Positions 35,714 through 45,941 of a stretch of DNA of 64,000 nt are shown one piece after another; within the stretch, counting starts at the first letter, position 1; each line of letters opens with the position of its first letter. The notes under the pieces are model-generated. The model was given only the letters and a program-made list of their open reading frames with translations. It searched no databases and was not told the origin of the DNA. Made by a program: the position numbers and the translations under genes. Source of the DNA: Seonamhaeicola sp. ML3 (GTDB lineage: Bacteria; Bacteroidota; Bacteroidia; Flavobacteriales; Flavobacteriaceae); the NCBI RefSeq assembly GCF_023273855.1, contig NZ_CP096884.1, positions 1,550,001 to 1,614,000 of the forward strand, in the 5' to 3' direction.

Positions 35714-38700
35714 ATGAAAACTCTTATTAAACAGTGTTGGGGCATTGCAGTAGTATTATGTTTCTCAATGTCGTTTGTCTCTCATGCACAAACGGTAATA
35801 GACTCTGAAGATTTCGAATCTGGAAGTTTTTCGGGAACTATTTGGAATGATGGTGGTTCCAAATGTAAAATTAAGGACGATTACAAAATGTCTGGTGAAT
35901 ATTGTGTTGAGCTAAAGGAAGATGACAGTAGCTCAAATACTTATTCAGATGATATAGATTTAACAGCTTACACATCTGTAACCATTGAGTTTGATTTTAA
36001 AACAAAGAAGTTTGATTCTGGTGAAGAGTTTTTTGTTGAGTTTTCCGATGACGGAGGAAATACATGGGAAAGTACGCCTATATTGCAATATTCCAATGGA
36101 ACAGATTTCAATAATAATACTACATATTCCAATATAACAGCAACCGCTAACAATTCAACTTACACTTTTACTTCGAATTCTAAGTTTAGATTCAGATCAG
36201 ATTCAGATTCAGGAGATGAAAAAATTTATATTGATGATATTGTTATCACCGGTTATGGCAGTACTTCAGGTGACGATGACGACGATGACGACGATGACGA
36301 TGAAGACGACGATGACGAAGATGATGACGAAGATGATGACGACGATGACGATGAGGACGATGAGGACGATGATGATGACGACGATGAAGACGATGATGAT
36401 GATGAAGATGATGATGACGACGAAGATGATGATGATGAAGATGATGGTTCTTCAGGAACAGAAACTACAATAGATTCTGAAGATTTTGAAGGAGGAAGCT
36501 TTCCATATAATATTTGGCAAGACGGTGGAGATAATGCTGTAATGACTTCTTATTATGCAATTTCTGGTTCTTATAGTCCATATATCCGAGGGAATACAAG
36601 CAGTTCACTCATATATACAAGTAATTTGGACCTCACAGGCTATGACTCGGTAACTATCGAGTTCGATTACTCGGCATGGGGTTATGATAACGGCGAAGAT
36701 TTTTTCCTGGAGTTTTCAGAAGATGGAGGTGCCAGTTGGGACAGTACGCCAGTTTTGCAATATGTTATGGGGACCGATTTTACCAACTACTACACCTATA
36801 CCGATGTTACAGTTACTGCAGAAGCTTCAACATATAATTTTACATCAACCTCAAGATTTAGATTTAGATCAAATAGTTCATCGACTTACGAAGATATAAC
36901 GCTCGATAATATTGAACTAACAGGTTTTGCAAGTTCAAGTTCGGGAGGTGGAACTAGCGCAGATGAATGCGATCCGGTAGCTTCCGGTAATACAGATACG
37001 GATGGTGATGGTGTTAGTGATGTTTGTGATGTTGATGATGATAATGATGGAATTTTAGATACCATAGAGTGTGAAAATCTCTTAATAGATAGTGGATTTG
37101 ATAATAAAACAGGCCTAAACTATGGTAACAATATAGGCGTGGATATTTCACCTTGGATTTTAGGAGGTGGTGACCAAGCCAATATTGTAAAAGTAGACGG
37201 TGCAGGAGGCTATGATTATGGAAATGGTGGTCCGTTTGAAGACGCCAATCCAGCTACTGGTTCTGGTGTGGATCAGTATTATTTAGACATTGCCTCTGGT
37301 TCCAACGATTTTTATCAGTCGTTTACCGTAGCATACGATGCTCTATTATCGTATGGAGGTTATTTTTCATCTCGCGATGGGCTAACAGGTACGGCTCGTT
37401 TAAGAATATTTACCGGTAGTTCAGGTAGTTCAGGAACCTTGGTTGCCGATAGTGGTACGTTTTCTGTAAGCCCTACTGGAGGGGATTCCTCGAATACGCC
37501 ATGGCAATTTTTTGATGATACTGTTGATGTTTCTGCAGGTACTTATTCTTTTGTGGTAAGTATGGATAACCATATGAATTTTGACGAAGGTTATGCCGGT
37601 GCTTGTTTAGACAGGGATGACGATGGTTTTTACGACTACATTGATATAGACAGTGATAATGATGGTATTCCAGATAATATTGAAGGACAATCAACTTTCG
37701 GGTATATTTTACCTAGTGGTACTGTAAATACTTCAGGGTCTTACAAAGGATTGTGGGATAACTATGGAACAGGAATAACACCAGAAGATACAGATTCCGA
37801 CTCAACGCCAGATTACTTAGATTTGAACAGTGATAATGACATGTTTAATGATGATGATGAAAATGGAATGAATAATTCGAACACTGCAGCAGATAAGGAT
37901 AATGATGGATTAGGGAATTCATACGAAACAAATGGTATAAATGATTCTGTTTGGGATGTTAATGAAGATATAGAAGACCCAACAGATTTATCGATTCTTC
38001 CGGATTCTGATTCTGATTTAACAACAGGAGGAGATTTGGATTATAGAGATGTTTTTACAGTCACTCAGGTAGGGTCTGCTTCTTTAGATTTTGATGGTGT
38101 CGATGATTACTTAAACGGTAGTAGTGTTATTAATGGATTGAGTAATGTTACCATAATGGCGTGGATTAAGATTGATTCTGATAATGCTGGTGCTACTAAA
38201 AACACTATTGCAGGTGAGGACATTGCTTGTAGGCTATTTGTTGAAGATGGTAATGAAATAGAGTTTAGTATTAGAACATCAGCAGGTGTTTTAAATATTG
38301 TTGGAGGTACCGAGATAAATTATGAAGAATGGCATCATGTAGCGGGTGTGTTTTCCTCTACAACGGGGGAGCAGAAAATTTATATAGATGGTGAAATCGT
38401 TGAAACAGATACTAATAGTAGCAACATAGGAGAAACCATCAGCCCGTCTTCAGATTGGACGGGAGATTTTGAAGTTGGTAGAATTTCTAGTTCTGTTTCA
38501 GATAGAGAATATTTTAAAGGAGCAATTGATGAGGTAAGGGTATTCAATGTTGCATTAACAGATTCTCAAATACAAAACATGATTTATCAGGAGATAGAAA
38601 ACAGCTCTAACAATGTAGCTGGAGTAATTGTACCGAAAGATATTATTGACAATGATTCTAAAGCGACCATTGCATGGAATAGTTTGGTTGCATATTATCC

Positions 38701-40687
38701 TATGACAGATATAACCGAAAGTATAGTATCTGATAATTCTGATAATAATTATGCCTTAACAATGCACAATATTACCACAGTAATGAGTCAAACTGCACCA
38801 ATGCCTTACAGAACATCAGGTGATGGTTCTTGGACTTCGGAGTCAGCTTGGCAATACGGAAATGTATGGGATATTGAGGGTGTTTCAAGCTCAAGGGAAT
38901 GGTGTATTGTTAAAATTGAAAATGACATCAGTATCTCTTCATCAATATCAACATATGGTTTAATTATAGATAGTGGGAAAACGCTAACCGTAAGCGGAAG
39001 TAACTTAGTTAAGAATACAGGTTATTTTGAATTAAACGGGACTTTAGATTTAATGAACGATTCCCAATTGGTTCAAACAAACACGAGTGATTTAGTGACT
39101 TCGACCGATGGAAAGACACTCAGACGTCAAGAAGGTACACCTAGTGCTTATTGGTATAACTATTGGACAGCACCTGTTGGTGTAACTGCAGCTACAACTT
39201 TAGTAGATAATAATGCAACAACCAATAATCCTAATAACACTGCTTTTAGTGTAGGTATGTTAAAAGATGAGTCTGGTTTCGACTTTCAATTTACAAATGG
39301 TCATACAGCAAGTGGGAATTTGAGCACCTATTGGTTTTATTCTTACAAGAATGGTAAAACTTATTGGGACTGGTCAAAACTTAGCACATCATCAAGTATA
39401 GAACCTGGTGTGGGGTATACTTCTAAAGGAACAGGAGTTTTATCTGTAGACCAGCAATACATTTTTCAAGGTAAACCTAACAATGGTACCATTTTGGTAA
39501 ACGTATCAGATGTTGGTGGTCCTGGTTCTGTACAGAATGTTTCTAAAACACAATGTCTCTTAGGTAACCCTTATCCATCTGCTTTAGATATTCATACCTT
39601 TATTGATGATAATGTTTCTGTTATTGATGGAACGCTTCAATTATGGCAACAGTGGAGTGGTTCATCTCATAACCTCAACGAATATAATGGAGGGTATGCA
39701 CAAGTAAACAAACTAGGGTCTACCAGAGCTTATCAGTTTGTTGGCATTAACGGAGAACACAACGGTTCCCAAGATGGAACACTAGTACCATCTCGATATT
39801 TGCCAATTGGGCAAGGTTTTATGGTAGAAATCATTGCCGATGGTAATGTGGAATTTAATAATGCCCAACGTATTTTTGTATTAGAAGAAGACGCCGATGG
39901 AAGTTACGATAATGGATCTGTTTTCTTAAAAAACACTAAGTCTAAATCTAAAGGAGGTAGTGCTTCGAAAACAGTAACAAGTTCAGAAATTAGTCCGTTC
40001 AAAAAAATTCGCTTGGCGTTCTCTTCTGTTGAAGGTCCTGAAACTAATAGAGAATTATTGTTAGGATTTAGTAATACGACTTCAGATGAATTTGATTACG
40101 GCTATGATTCAGAATGTGATGAGGTAAACAATAATGATTTGAACCTTAACCTTGAAGGAAAGAATATGAATATTCAAGCCTATGGAGCGTTAACAGAAGA
40201 CAAGATTATTCCCCTAAACTTTAAGTCATCGGGAAGTAATACCTTCGAAATTAAAATTACTGACTTAGAAAATATAGACGAAAATCAGGATATTTATATC
40301 AAGGATAACTTAACGAATTCTTATTTCGATTTGAGTAATGGAATGGCTTACAGTTTCTCTTCAGAACAAGGTAAGTTTAATGAACGATTCGAAATTGTAT
40401 TCCAATCTCAACAACAATCGTTGAGTACAGCAGAAGCAAGTTTCGAAGAGAATTTTATTTACTATCTAAATAGTAGACGAAGAATCTATGTGAAAAAAGT
40501 GAGTGCTTCGGTTACAAGAATGTCGTTAATAAGTATGACTGGCCAAACCGTTATGGAATTACAAGATGTCCCTTACGAACTCTTAAGTAATGGCATAGAG
40601 ATACCTAATGTTGCTTCTGGAGGCTATATTGCCTGTTTTAGAACAGACGATAACCAAGTACTTACCAAGAAAATAGTTGTGAACTAA
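35714..40687 (+). CDS. Large T9SS-exported surface protein with poly-Asp/Glu linker and LamG-like domain
   Basis: 1657 residues with signal peptide (~1-26, ending SHAQ). Two homologous ~150-residue beta domains start with IDSEDFE and end near TGYGS and TGFAS. They are separated by a linker of 58 consecutive Asp or Glu (187-244). Next come calcium-type repeats like thrombospondin type 3 (DTDGDGVSDVCDVDDDNDGI, DSDNDGIPD). A LamG/concanavalin-like domain follows (~785-960; SLDFDGVDDYLNGSS, WHHVAGVFSS, IDEVRVFNVALTDSQI). The last ~80 residues form a T9SS sorting domain (TRMSLISMTGQTVMEL, GGYIACFRTDDNQVLTKKIVV). It is predicted to be exported by type IX secretion and attached to or released from the cell surface, perhaps as an adhesin or glycan binder. 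Function is inferred only from domains. Confidence 0.85.
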   Translation: MKTLIKQCWGIAVVLCFSMSFVSHAQTVIDSEDFESGSFSGTIWNDGGSKCKIKDDYKMSGEYCVELKEDDSSSNTYSDDIDLTAYTSVTIEFDFKTKKFDSGEEFFVEFSDDGGNTWESTPILQYSNGTDFNNNTTYSNITATANNSTYTFTSNSKFRFRSDSDSGDEKIYIDDIVITGYGSTSGDDDDDDDDDDEDDDDEDDDEDDDDDDDEDDEDDDDDDDEDDDDDEDDDDDEDDDDEDDGSSGTETTIDSEDFEGGSFPYNIWQDGGDNAVMTSYYAISGSYSPYIRGNTSSSLIYTSNLDLTGYDSVTIEFDYSAWGYDNGEDFFLEFSEDGGASWDSTPVLQYVMGTDFTNYYTYTDVTVTAEASTYNFTSTSRFRFRSNSSSTYEDITLDNIELTGFASSSSGGGTSADECDPVASGNTDTDGDGVSDVCDVDDDNDGILDTIECENLLIDSGFDNKTGLNYGNNIGVDISPWILGGGDQANIVKVDGAGGYDYGNGGPFEDANPATGSGVDQYYLDIASGSNDFYQSFTVAYDALLSYGGYFSSRDGLTGTARLRIFTGSSGSSGTLVADSGTFSVSPTGGDSSNTPWQFFDDTVDVSAGTYSFVVSMDNHMNFDEGYAGACLDRDDDGFYDYIDIDSDNDGIPDNIEGQSTFGYILPSGTVNTSGSYKGLWDNYGTGITPEDTDSDSTPDYLDLNSDNDMFNDDDENGMNNSNTAADKDNDGLGNSYETNGINDSVWDVNEDIEDPTDLSILPDSDSDLTTGGDLDYRDVFTVTQVGSASLDFDGVDDYLNGSSVINGLSNVTIMAWIKIDSDNAGATKNTIAGEDIACRLFVEDGNEIEFSIRTSAGVLNIVGGTEINYEEWHHVAGVFSSTTGEQKIYIDGEIVETDTNSSNIGETISPSSDWTGDFEVGRISSSVSDREYFKGAIDEVRVFNVALTDSQIQNMIYQEIENSSNNVAGVIVPKDIIDNDSKATIAWNSLVAYYPMTDITESIVSDNSDNNYALTMHNITTVMSQTAPMPYRTSGDGSWTSESAWQYGNVWDIEGVSSSREWCIVKIENDISISSSISTYGLIIDSGKTLTVSGSNLVKNTGYFELNGTLDLMNDSQLVQTNTSDLVTSTDGKTLRRQEGTPSAYWYNYWTAPVGVTAATTLVDNNATTNNPNNTAFSVGMLKDESGFDFQFTNGHTASGNLSTYWFYSYKNGKTYWDWSKLSTSSSIEPGVGYTSKGTGVLSVDQQYIFQGKPNNGTILVNVSDVGGPGSVQNVSKTQCLLGNPYPSALDIHTFIDDNVSVIDGTLQLWQQWSGSSHNLNEYNGGYAQVNKLGSTRAYQFVGINGEHNGSQDGTLVPSRYLPIGQGFMVEIIADGNVEFNNAQRIFVLEEDADGSYDNGSVFLKNTKSKSKGGSASKTVTSSEISPFKKIRLAFSSVEGPETNRELLLGFSNTTSDEFDYGYDSECDEVNNNDLNLNLEGKNMNIQAYGALTEDKIIPLNFKSSGSNTFEIKITDLENIDENQDIYIKDNLTNSYFDLSNGMAYSFSSEQGKFNERFEIVFQSQQQSLSTAEASFEENFIYYLNSRRRIYVKKVSASVTRMSLISMTGQTVMELQDVPYELLSNGIEIPNVASGGYIACFRTDDNQVLTKKIVVN
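36272..36445 (+). repeat. GAY/GAR codon tract encoding 58 acidic residues
   Basis: 174 nt made only of GAC, GAT, GAA and GAG codons, with GATGAC and GATGAT units repeated many times. Slippage would change linker length by whole codons and leave the frame intact. An overlapping Met/Thr-rich frame is only its shadow. Confidence 0.95.
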
Positions 40688-40707
40688 CCAACCAAAAAAT
40701 CCCACTA

Positions 40708-40736
40708 AGCCAAAACGTTGTGTTTTGGCTTTTTTT
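40708..40736 (+). terminator. Rho-independent terminator after the T9SS gene
   Basis: A 9-bp stem (AGCCAAAAC with GTTTTGGCT), 5-nt loop and T7 tract, 20 nt after the stop. Confidence 0.9.
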
Positions 40737-40802
40737 ATGTTCAAAATCTACCCGTTTCAGGATAATTCATTAAATTCGCAACCTTATAATATTTTAGCGT
40801 AA

Positions 40803-43800
40803 ATGAGCAGTAAATTTCCTGAATATAAAGGACTTGACTTGCCAAATGTAGCAAACGAGATACTACAATATTGGCAAGAAAACGACATCTTTAAAAAAAG
40901 TATTGCGTCTAGGGAAGGGCAAGAATCTTTCGTGTTTTTTGAAGGGCCACCATCGGCAAACGGATTGCCAGGAATCCACCATGTTATGGCGCGAGCTATT
41001 AAAGATATTTTTTGTCGTTATAAAACCCAAAAAGGGTATCAGGTAAAACGTAAAGCAGGATGGGACACGCATGGTTTGCCAATAGAACTCGGTGTTGAAA
41101 AAGAACTAGGCATTACCAAAGAAGATATTGGAAAAACAATTTCCGTTGAAGATTACAATGCTGCCTGTAGAAAGGCTGTAATGCGCTATACCGATGTTTG
41201 GAATAACCTAACTGAAAAAATGGGGTATTGGGTAGATATGGACGACCCATACATCACCTACGAGCCCAAATATATGGAAAGTGTTTGGTGGTTGTTAAAG
41301 CAGATTTATAATAAAGATTTGCTCTATAAAGGGTATACCATTCAACCATATTCTCCAAAAGCAGGTACAGGTTTGAGTTCCCATGAGTTGAATCAGCCAG
41401 GTACATACCAAGATGTTACAGATACAACCGTAGTGGCTCAGTTTAAGATTAAGCCATTGAGTGAGCAAACCTTAGAAGTCTTCCCTTCTGGGGAAGATTT
41501 AGATGGGGCTTATTTCTTAGCATGGACAACCACACCTTGGACCTTGCCTAGTAATACAGCATTGACTGTTGGACCAAAAATAGATTATGTTTTAGTTGAA
41601 ACATTCAATCAATATACATTCGAACCAATCAAGGTAGTTTTAGGAAAACCCTTGCTGGCCAAACAATTTGCAGGTAAGTTCACTCAGGTTGAAGATAAAT
41701 CTGAATTAGAAAATTACAATGCTGGTGACAAGAAAATCCCATATTGCATAGTAAGCGAATTTAAGGGAGTAGATTTAGTAGGCATTACTTATGAACAATT
41801 ATTACCTTATGCGCTACCTAATGATAATCCAGAAAACGCTTTTAGGGTAATTTCTGGAGATTTTGTAACTACCGAAGACGGTACAGGTATTGTACACACG
41901 GCTCCTACTTTTGGTGCAGACGATGCCCTAGTAGCCAAACAAGCCACACCAGAAGTGCCACCTATGTTAGTGAAAGATGAGCATGGTAATTTGGTGCCAT
42001 TGGTAGACCTGCAAGGGCGATTCCGACCAGAGATGAAGGAGTTAGCGGGTAAATACGTTAAGAACGAATATTATGATGATGGTGAAGCACCTGAGCGCTC
42101 TGTTGATGTTGAAATTGCCATCAAATTAAAAGAAGAAAATAAAGCCTTTAAGGTTGAAAAATATAAGCACAGCTATCCAAACTGTTGGCGTACTGATAAA
42201 CCAATTCTTTACTATCCGTTAGATTCTTGGTTTATTAAAGTTACTGATGTTAAGGATCGTATGCACGAGCTCAACCAGTCTATAAACTGGAAGCCTAAAA
42301 GTACCGGTGAAGGTCGTTTTGGAAACTGGTTAGCGAATGCTAACGACTGGAACTTGTCTCGCTCACGTTATTGGGGTATCCCATTACCAATATGGCGAAC
42401 CGAAGATGGTAAAGAAGCGTTATGCATTGGTTCTGTAGAAGAGTTAAAAACCGAAATGCAGAAAGCCACAGAGGCTGGTGTTTTAAGCGAAGATATTTTT
42501 GCCGATTTTGAAGTTGGTAATATGAGTGAAGAGAACTATGCCAAATTAGATTTACATAAAAACATTGTGGATCAAATTACATTAGTCTCTCTTTCGGGTC
42601 AACCAATGAAACGCGAAAGCGATTTAATAGATGTATGGTTCGATTCAGGTTCTATGCCTTATGCCCAGTGGCACTATCCGTTTGAAAACGCAGAATTAAT
42701 AGATGAGGGCACCACCTATCCAGCAAATTTTATTGCAGAAGGTGTGGACCAAACACGAGGCTGGTTTTATACCTTACATGCCATCGGAACCATGGTATTC
42801 GATTCTGTAGCTTACAAAAATGTAGTGTCTAACGGACTGGTATTAGATAAGAACGGACAGAAAATGTCTAAGCGTTTAGGAAACGCCGTGGACCCCTTCG
42901 AAACTTTAGGGAATTACGGAGCCGATGCTACACGTTGGTACATGATTAGTAATGCCAACCCATGGGACAATCTAAAATTTGATTTAGAAGGTATAGAAGA
43001 GGTAAAGCGTAAATTTTTCGGAACACTTTATAATACTTATTCATTCTTTAGTTTGTATACCAATTTGGATAATTTCAATTATTCAGAGGCTGATATTCCA
43101 TTAGAAGAAAGACCAGAACTTGACCGTTGGATACTTTCAGAATTGTATACGCTTATTAAGAAAGTAGATGCGTATTACGCAGATTACGAACCTACCAAAG
43201 CTGCAAGGGCAATTTCAGATTTTACTCAAGATTATTTAAGTAACTGGTTTGTACGTTTAAGTAGAAGACGTTTCTGGAAAGGAGATTATCAAACCGATAA
43301 AATCTCGGCATACCAAACATTGTATACCTGTATGGTAAATATTGCTAAGTTAGGAGCGCCAATTGCACCTTTCTACATGGACAAGCTATACCAAGATTTA
43401 AATTCGGTAACCAAAAAAGAAACTGTTGAAAGTGTGCATTTAGCCAATTTCCCAGTTTACGATGAAAGTTTTGTTGATAAGACTTTAGAACGTAAAATGG
43501 AAAGTGCACAGACCATATCGTCTCTTGTATTATCGTTGAGAGCTAAAGAAAAGATAAAAGTGCGTCAGCCATTACAAAAAATCATGATTCCTGTAGATAG
43601 TGATCAACAAAAGCAAGAGATTTTAGCGGTTTCAGATTTAATAAAACACGAAGTAAACGTTAAAGAAGTTGAGCTTTTAGAAGATGCCTCCGATATTTTA
43701 GTGAAGCAGATTAAGCCCAATTTTAAGGTGTTAGGACCACGTTTTGGAAAGGATATGAAGCTGGTTGCAAATGCCATTAGAGGTTTTGAAGCGACCGATA

Positions 43801-44222
43801 TTAAAAAAATTGAACAAACTGGTAATTTAGACCTTGATATTAATGGAAAAAATATTACTTTAGGGCTTGAAGATGTAGAAATTACATCCCAAGACATTGA
43901 AGGCTGGTTAGTAGCTAACGAAGGTACTTTAACAGTCGCCCTAGATGTTACCATTTCTGAGGATTTACGAAGCGAGGGAATTGCGAGAGAACTTATCAAC
44001 CGAATTCAAAATTTACGTAAAGATTCAGGTTTTGAAGTTACCGATCGAATAGATGTTAAACTTCAAAAAAACGAGCATATAGTTAATGCTGTAGGTTCTA
44101 ATATGGCTTACATTAAAACGGAGACGTTAGCAGATGAGCTAGAAATAATTGATAAATTAGATAGTGGTATTGAGATTGCTTTTGATGATATAAATACCAA
44201 ATTGTTTATACAAAAACATTAA
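40803..44222 (+). CDS. ileS: Isoleucyl-tRNA synthetase
   Basis: 1139 residues. It charges tRNA-Ile with isoleucine and edits valine. The class I site reads NGLPGIHHVMAR, with GIHH in place of HIGH, a form I associate with Bacteroidota enzymes. The KMSKS loop is QKMSKRLGN. The editing-domain region includes AWTTTPWTLPSNTAL and EDGTGIVHTAPTFGADD. The anticodon-binding helices lie in ~700-900, including RLSRRRFWKGDYQ. The long C-terminal part and length fit the eukaryote-like clade of IleRS, some of which resist mupirocin; that resistance is not shown here. It is followed 4 nt later by the DksA-like gene. Confidence 0.97.
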   Translation: MSSKFPEYKGLDLPNVANEILQYWQENDIFKKSIASREGQESFVFFEGPPSANGLPGIHHVMARAIKDIFCRYKTQKGYQVKRKAGWDTHGLPIELGVEKELGITKEDIGKTISVEDYNAACRKAVMRYTDVWNNLTEKMGYWVDMDDPYITYEPKYMESVWWLLKQIYNKDLLYKGYTIQPYSPKAGTGLSSHELNQPGTYQDVTDTTVVAQFKIKPLSEQTLEVFPSGEDLDGAYFLAWTTTPWTLPSNTALTVGPKIDYVLVETFNQYTFEPIKVVLGKPLLAKQFAGKFTQVEDKSELENYNAGDKKIPYCIVSEFKGVDLVGITYEQLLPYALPNDNPENAFRVISGDFVTTEDGTGIVHTAPTFGADDALVAKQATPEVPPMLVKDEHGNLVPLVDLQGRFRPEMKELAGKYVKNEYYDDGEAPERSVDVEIAIKLKEENKAFKVEKYKHSYPNCWRTDKPILYYPLDSWFIKVTDVKDRMHELNQSINWKPKSTGEGRFGNWLANANDWNLSRSRYWGIPLPIWRTEDGKEALCIGSVEELKTEMQKATEAGVLSEDIFADFEVGNMSEENYAKLDLHKNIVDQITLVSLSGQPMKRESDLIDVWFDSGSMPYAQWHYPFENAELIDEGTTYPANFIAEGVDQTRGWFYTLHAIGTMVFDSVAYKNVVSNGLVLDKNGQKMSKRLGNAVDPFETLGNYGADATRWYMISNANPWDNLKFDLEGIEEVKRKFFGTLYNTYSFFSLYTNLDNFNYSEADIPLEERPELDRWILSELYTLIKKVDAYYADYEPTKAARAISDFTQDYLSNWFVRLSRRRFWKGDYQTDKISAYQTLYTCMVNIAKLGAPIAPFYMDKLYQDLNSVTKKETVESVHLANFPVYDESFVDKTLERKMESAQTISSLVLSLRAKEKIKVRQPLQKIMIPVDSDQQKQEILAVSDLIKHEVNVKEVELLEDASDILVKQIKPNFKVLGPRFGKDMKLVANAIRGFEATDIKKIEQTGNLDLDINGKNITLGLEDVEITSQDIEGWLVANEGTLTVALDVTISEDLRSEGIARELINRIQNLRKDSGFEVTDRIDVKLQKNEHIVNAVGSNMAYIKTETLADELEIIDKLDSGIEIAFDDINTKLFIQKH

Positions 44223-44226
44223 AATT

Positions 44227-44607
44227 ATGGGAGCAACAAGTGCTAGATATTCCGATGCGGATTTAGAAGAATTCAGAGCTTTAATACAGGAAAAAATTAA
44301 TAAGGCTCAGCATGATTTAGAACTTATTAAAAGTGCTTACATGAATGATCATAACAACGGCACCGATGATACCTCACCTACTTTTAAGGCCTTCGATGAA
44401 GGTAGTGAAGTAATGAGTAAAGAATCGAATTCGCAATTAGCAATCCGTCAGGAAAAATTTATTCGTGACTTGAAAAATGCTTTAATTAGAATTGAAAACA
44501 AGACTTATGGTATTTGTAGAGTTACGGGAAAACTAATTAACAAAAAACGTTTAGAACTGGTACCTCATGCAACTCTAAGTATTGAGGCCAAGAACATGCA
44601 GAAATAA
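44227..44607 (+). CDS. DksA/TraR-family protein lacking the full zinc finger
   Basis: 126 residues. It has the N-terminal coiled-coil seen in DksA-type proteins (ADLEEFRALIQEKINKAQHDLELIKSAYMND) and a C-terminal globular end (YGICRVTGKLINKKRLELVPHATLSIEAK). DksA binds RNA polymerase through its secondary channel and acts with ppGpp. The four-Cys zinc finger is reduced to one Cys (GICRVTGK), which is usual in the Bacteroidota branch. It lies 4 nt after ileS and ends at a terminator, so it is co-transcribed with ileS. The family is clear; whether it acts like E. coli DksA is not. Confidence 0.85.
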   Translation: MGATSARYSDADLEEFRALIQEKINKAQHDLELIKSAYMNDHNNGTDDTSPTFKAFDEGSEVMSKESNSQLAIRQEKFIRDLKNALIRIENKTYGICRVTGKLINKKRLELVPHATLSIEAKNMQK

Positions 44608-44642
44608 TAAATTCCTTTGGAAAAGGGAATCTAAAAATAAAG

Positions 44643-44679
44643 AAACGCCTATCATAGTTTATTGTGAAAGGCGTTTTTT
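44643..44679 (+). terminator. Rho-independent terminator after the ileS-dksA-like pair
   Basis: An 8-bp stem (AAACGCCT with AGGCGTTT) enclosing a loop of 18 nt, followed by T run to 44679. It lies 36 nt past the stop. Confidence 0.75.
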
Positions 44680-44754
44680 ATTTGTCATTCTCATATCACA
44701 CTGAACACACGATAGAAGTGTTTAAATCGCGATTCAAAAATCATAAATTCATTA

Positions 44755-45381
44755 ATGTCCATTAAAAAATCAATCATACTTATCATTATTATTTTACTTA
44801 TTGATCAGATAAGCAAAATTTACATAAAGACTAATTTTCGTTTACAAGAAAGTGTAGAGGTGTTTAGTTGGTTTCAAATCTATTTTATAGAGAATGATGG
44901 TATGGCGTGGGGAACAAAAATTAGCGATATATTTTCATTTGTAAATGATAGAACAGCCAAAGTTGCATTAACATTATTTAGAATCGTAGCTATCTGTGGC
45001 ATAGGTTATTGGCTCTATGATACCACAAAAAAATTAAAACCTAATGTTTTAATTTTGGCCATTGCTCTAATCTTCGCAGGTGCATTGGGTAATATTATCG
45101 ACTCGGTATTTTATGGTGTCCTTTTCAACGACAGTTATATGGATGTTGCCAGTTTTTTACCTGAAGAAGGGGGATATGATTCTTTATTACACGGCAAAGT
45201 TGTAGATATGCTATATTTCCCTCTGTTTGAGATAGATTTACCACAATGGATGCCTTTTTACGGTGGTAAACGTTTCAACTTTTTTGAACCAGTTTTTAAT
45301 ATTGCCGATATGGCTATTAGCACTGGCTTTATCATGCTTATTGTTTTCAACAAAAAGGCATTTCCGAAGAAAGAAAGCTAG
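44755..45381 (+). CDS. lspA: Lipoprotein signal peptidase II
   Basis: 208 residues, longer than the ~165 of E. coli as usual in Bacteroidota because of an insert before the fourth helix (~120-145). This membrane aspartic peptidase cuts the signal peptide before the lipid-modified Cys of lipoproteins. Motifs seen are LLIDQISK (17), the IENDGMAWG segment, GALGNIIDS (112), VVDMLYF with Asp151, and FNIADMAIS with Asp185; the last two Asp should be the catalytic pair. It has four membrane helices. It converges with the cyclo-ligase gene, overlapping by 4 nt at the 3' ends. Confidence 0.95.
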   Translation: MSIKKSIILIIIILLIDQISKIYIKTNFRLQESVEVFSWFQIYFIENDGMAWGTKISDIFSFVNDRTAKVALTLFRIVAICGIGYWLYDTTKKLKPNVLILAIALIFAGALGNIIDSVFYGVLFNDSYMDVASFLPEEGGYDSLLHGKVVDMLYFPLFEIDLPQWMPFYGGKRFNFFEPVFNIADMAISTGFIMLIVFNKKAFPKKES

Positions 45382-45941
45382 AAAGTATAAACCCTTTTTG
45401 GCGTTACACAAAAATCCAGTTTAATATCACCTTCAAAAACATCGGTGATTTCATTTTCAGCTTCAAAAAAAGAGAGTCCAATTTTTAGGGTTTTGGGTTT
45501 ACAGTTGGTTAAAAAACGATCATAAAATCCTTTGCCGTAACCAACGCGGTTACCTCGTTTATCAAACGCTAAAAGAGGAATAAACACGACATCAACTTTG
45601 TGATTGCCTATTTCAATGCCATCTAAAGGCTCTGGTATATTATAATGGTTCTTCTTTATTTTGGTGCTATCGGTGAATAAAAAATGGGTTAAAGTACCCG
45701 TTTCAAAATTACTTTTAGAAATTAATATGTTTTTATCCTTACCAGACAGAACACTCAAAATAAATTCGGTATTTACCTCTTTTTGCTCTTCAATAGAAAG
45801 GAAAATATGATAGAAAGATAAATCCCAAATGGGCATTTGTATGAGCTTATTTGCAATGGCCATACTTAGTTCATCTAAGGCATCAATAGATAAATTCTTC
45901 CTAAGCGTTTTATATTTCTTTCGTAATTCAGTTTTTGTCAT
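45378..45941 (-). CDS. 5-formyltetrahydrofolate cyclo-ligase
   Basis: 187 residues, typical length. It converts 5-formyl-THF to 5,10-methenyl-THF with ATP, returning a stored folate form to use. Family signatures are KTELRKKYKTLRKNL at the N-terminus and VVFIPLLAFDKRGNRVGYGKGFYDRFL (phosphate/ATP site, shown here as separate parts: LLAFDKRG and GYGKGFYDRF). Its start overlaps the upstream deacylase gene by 14 nt, so it is the last gene of the rimK operon. No terminator was needed or seen because it converges with lspA. Confidence 0.95.
   Translation of the reverse strand: MTKTELRKKYKTLRKNLSIDALDELSMAIANKLIQMPIWDLSFYHIFLSIEEQKEVNTEFILSVLSGKDKNILISKSNFETGTLTHFLFTDSTKIKKNHYNIPEPLDGIEIGNHKVDVVFIPLLAFDKRGNRVGYGKGFYDRFLTNCKPKTLKIGLSFFEAENEITDVFEGDIKLDFCVTPKRVYTF

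Noticed and set aside
36272-36445. Tandem short repeats that might be read as a CRISPR array
   Set aside because: The units are codon-sized with no spacers and lie inside a coding region.
36216-36473. An 85-codon frame rich in Met and Thr
   Set aside because: It is a shifted reading of the GAY repeat inside the T9SS gene and has no independent support.
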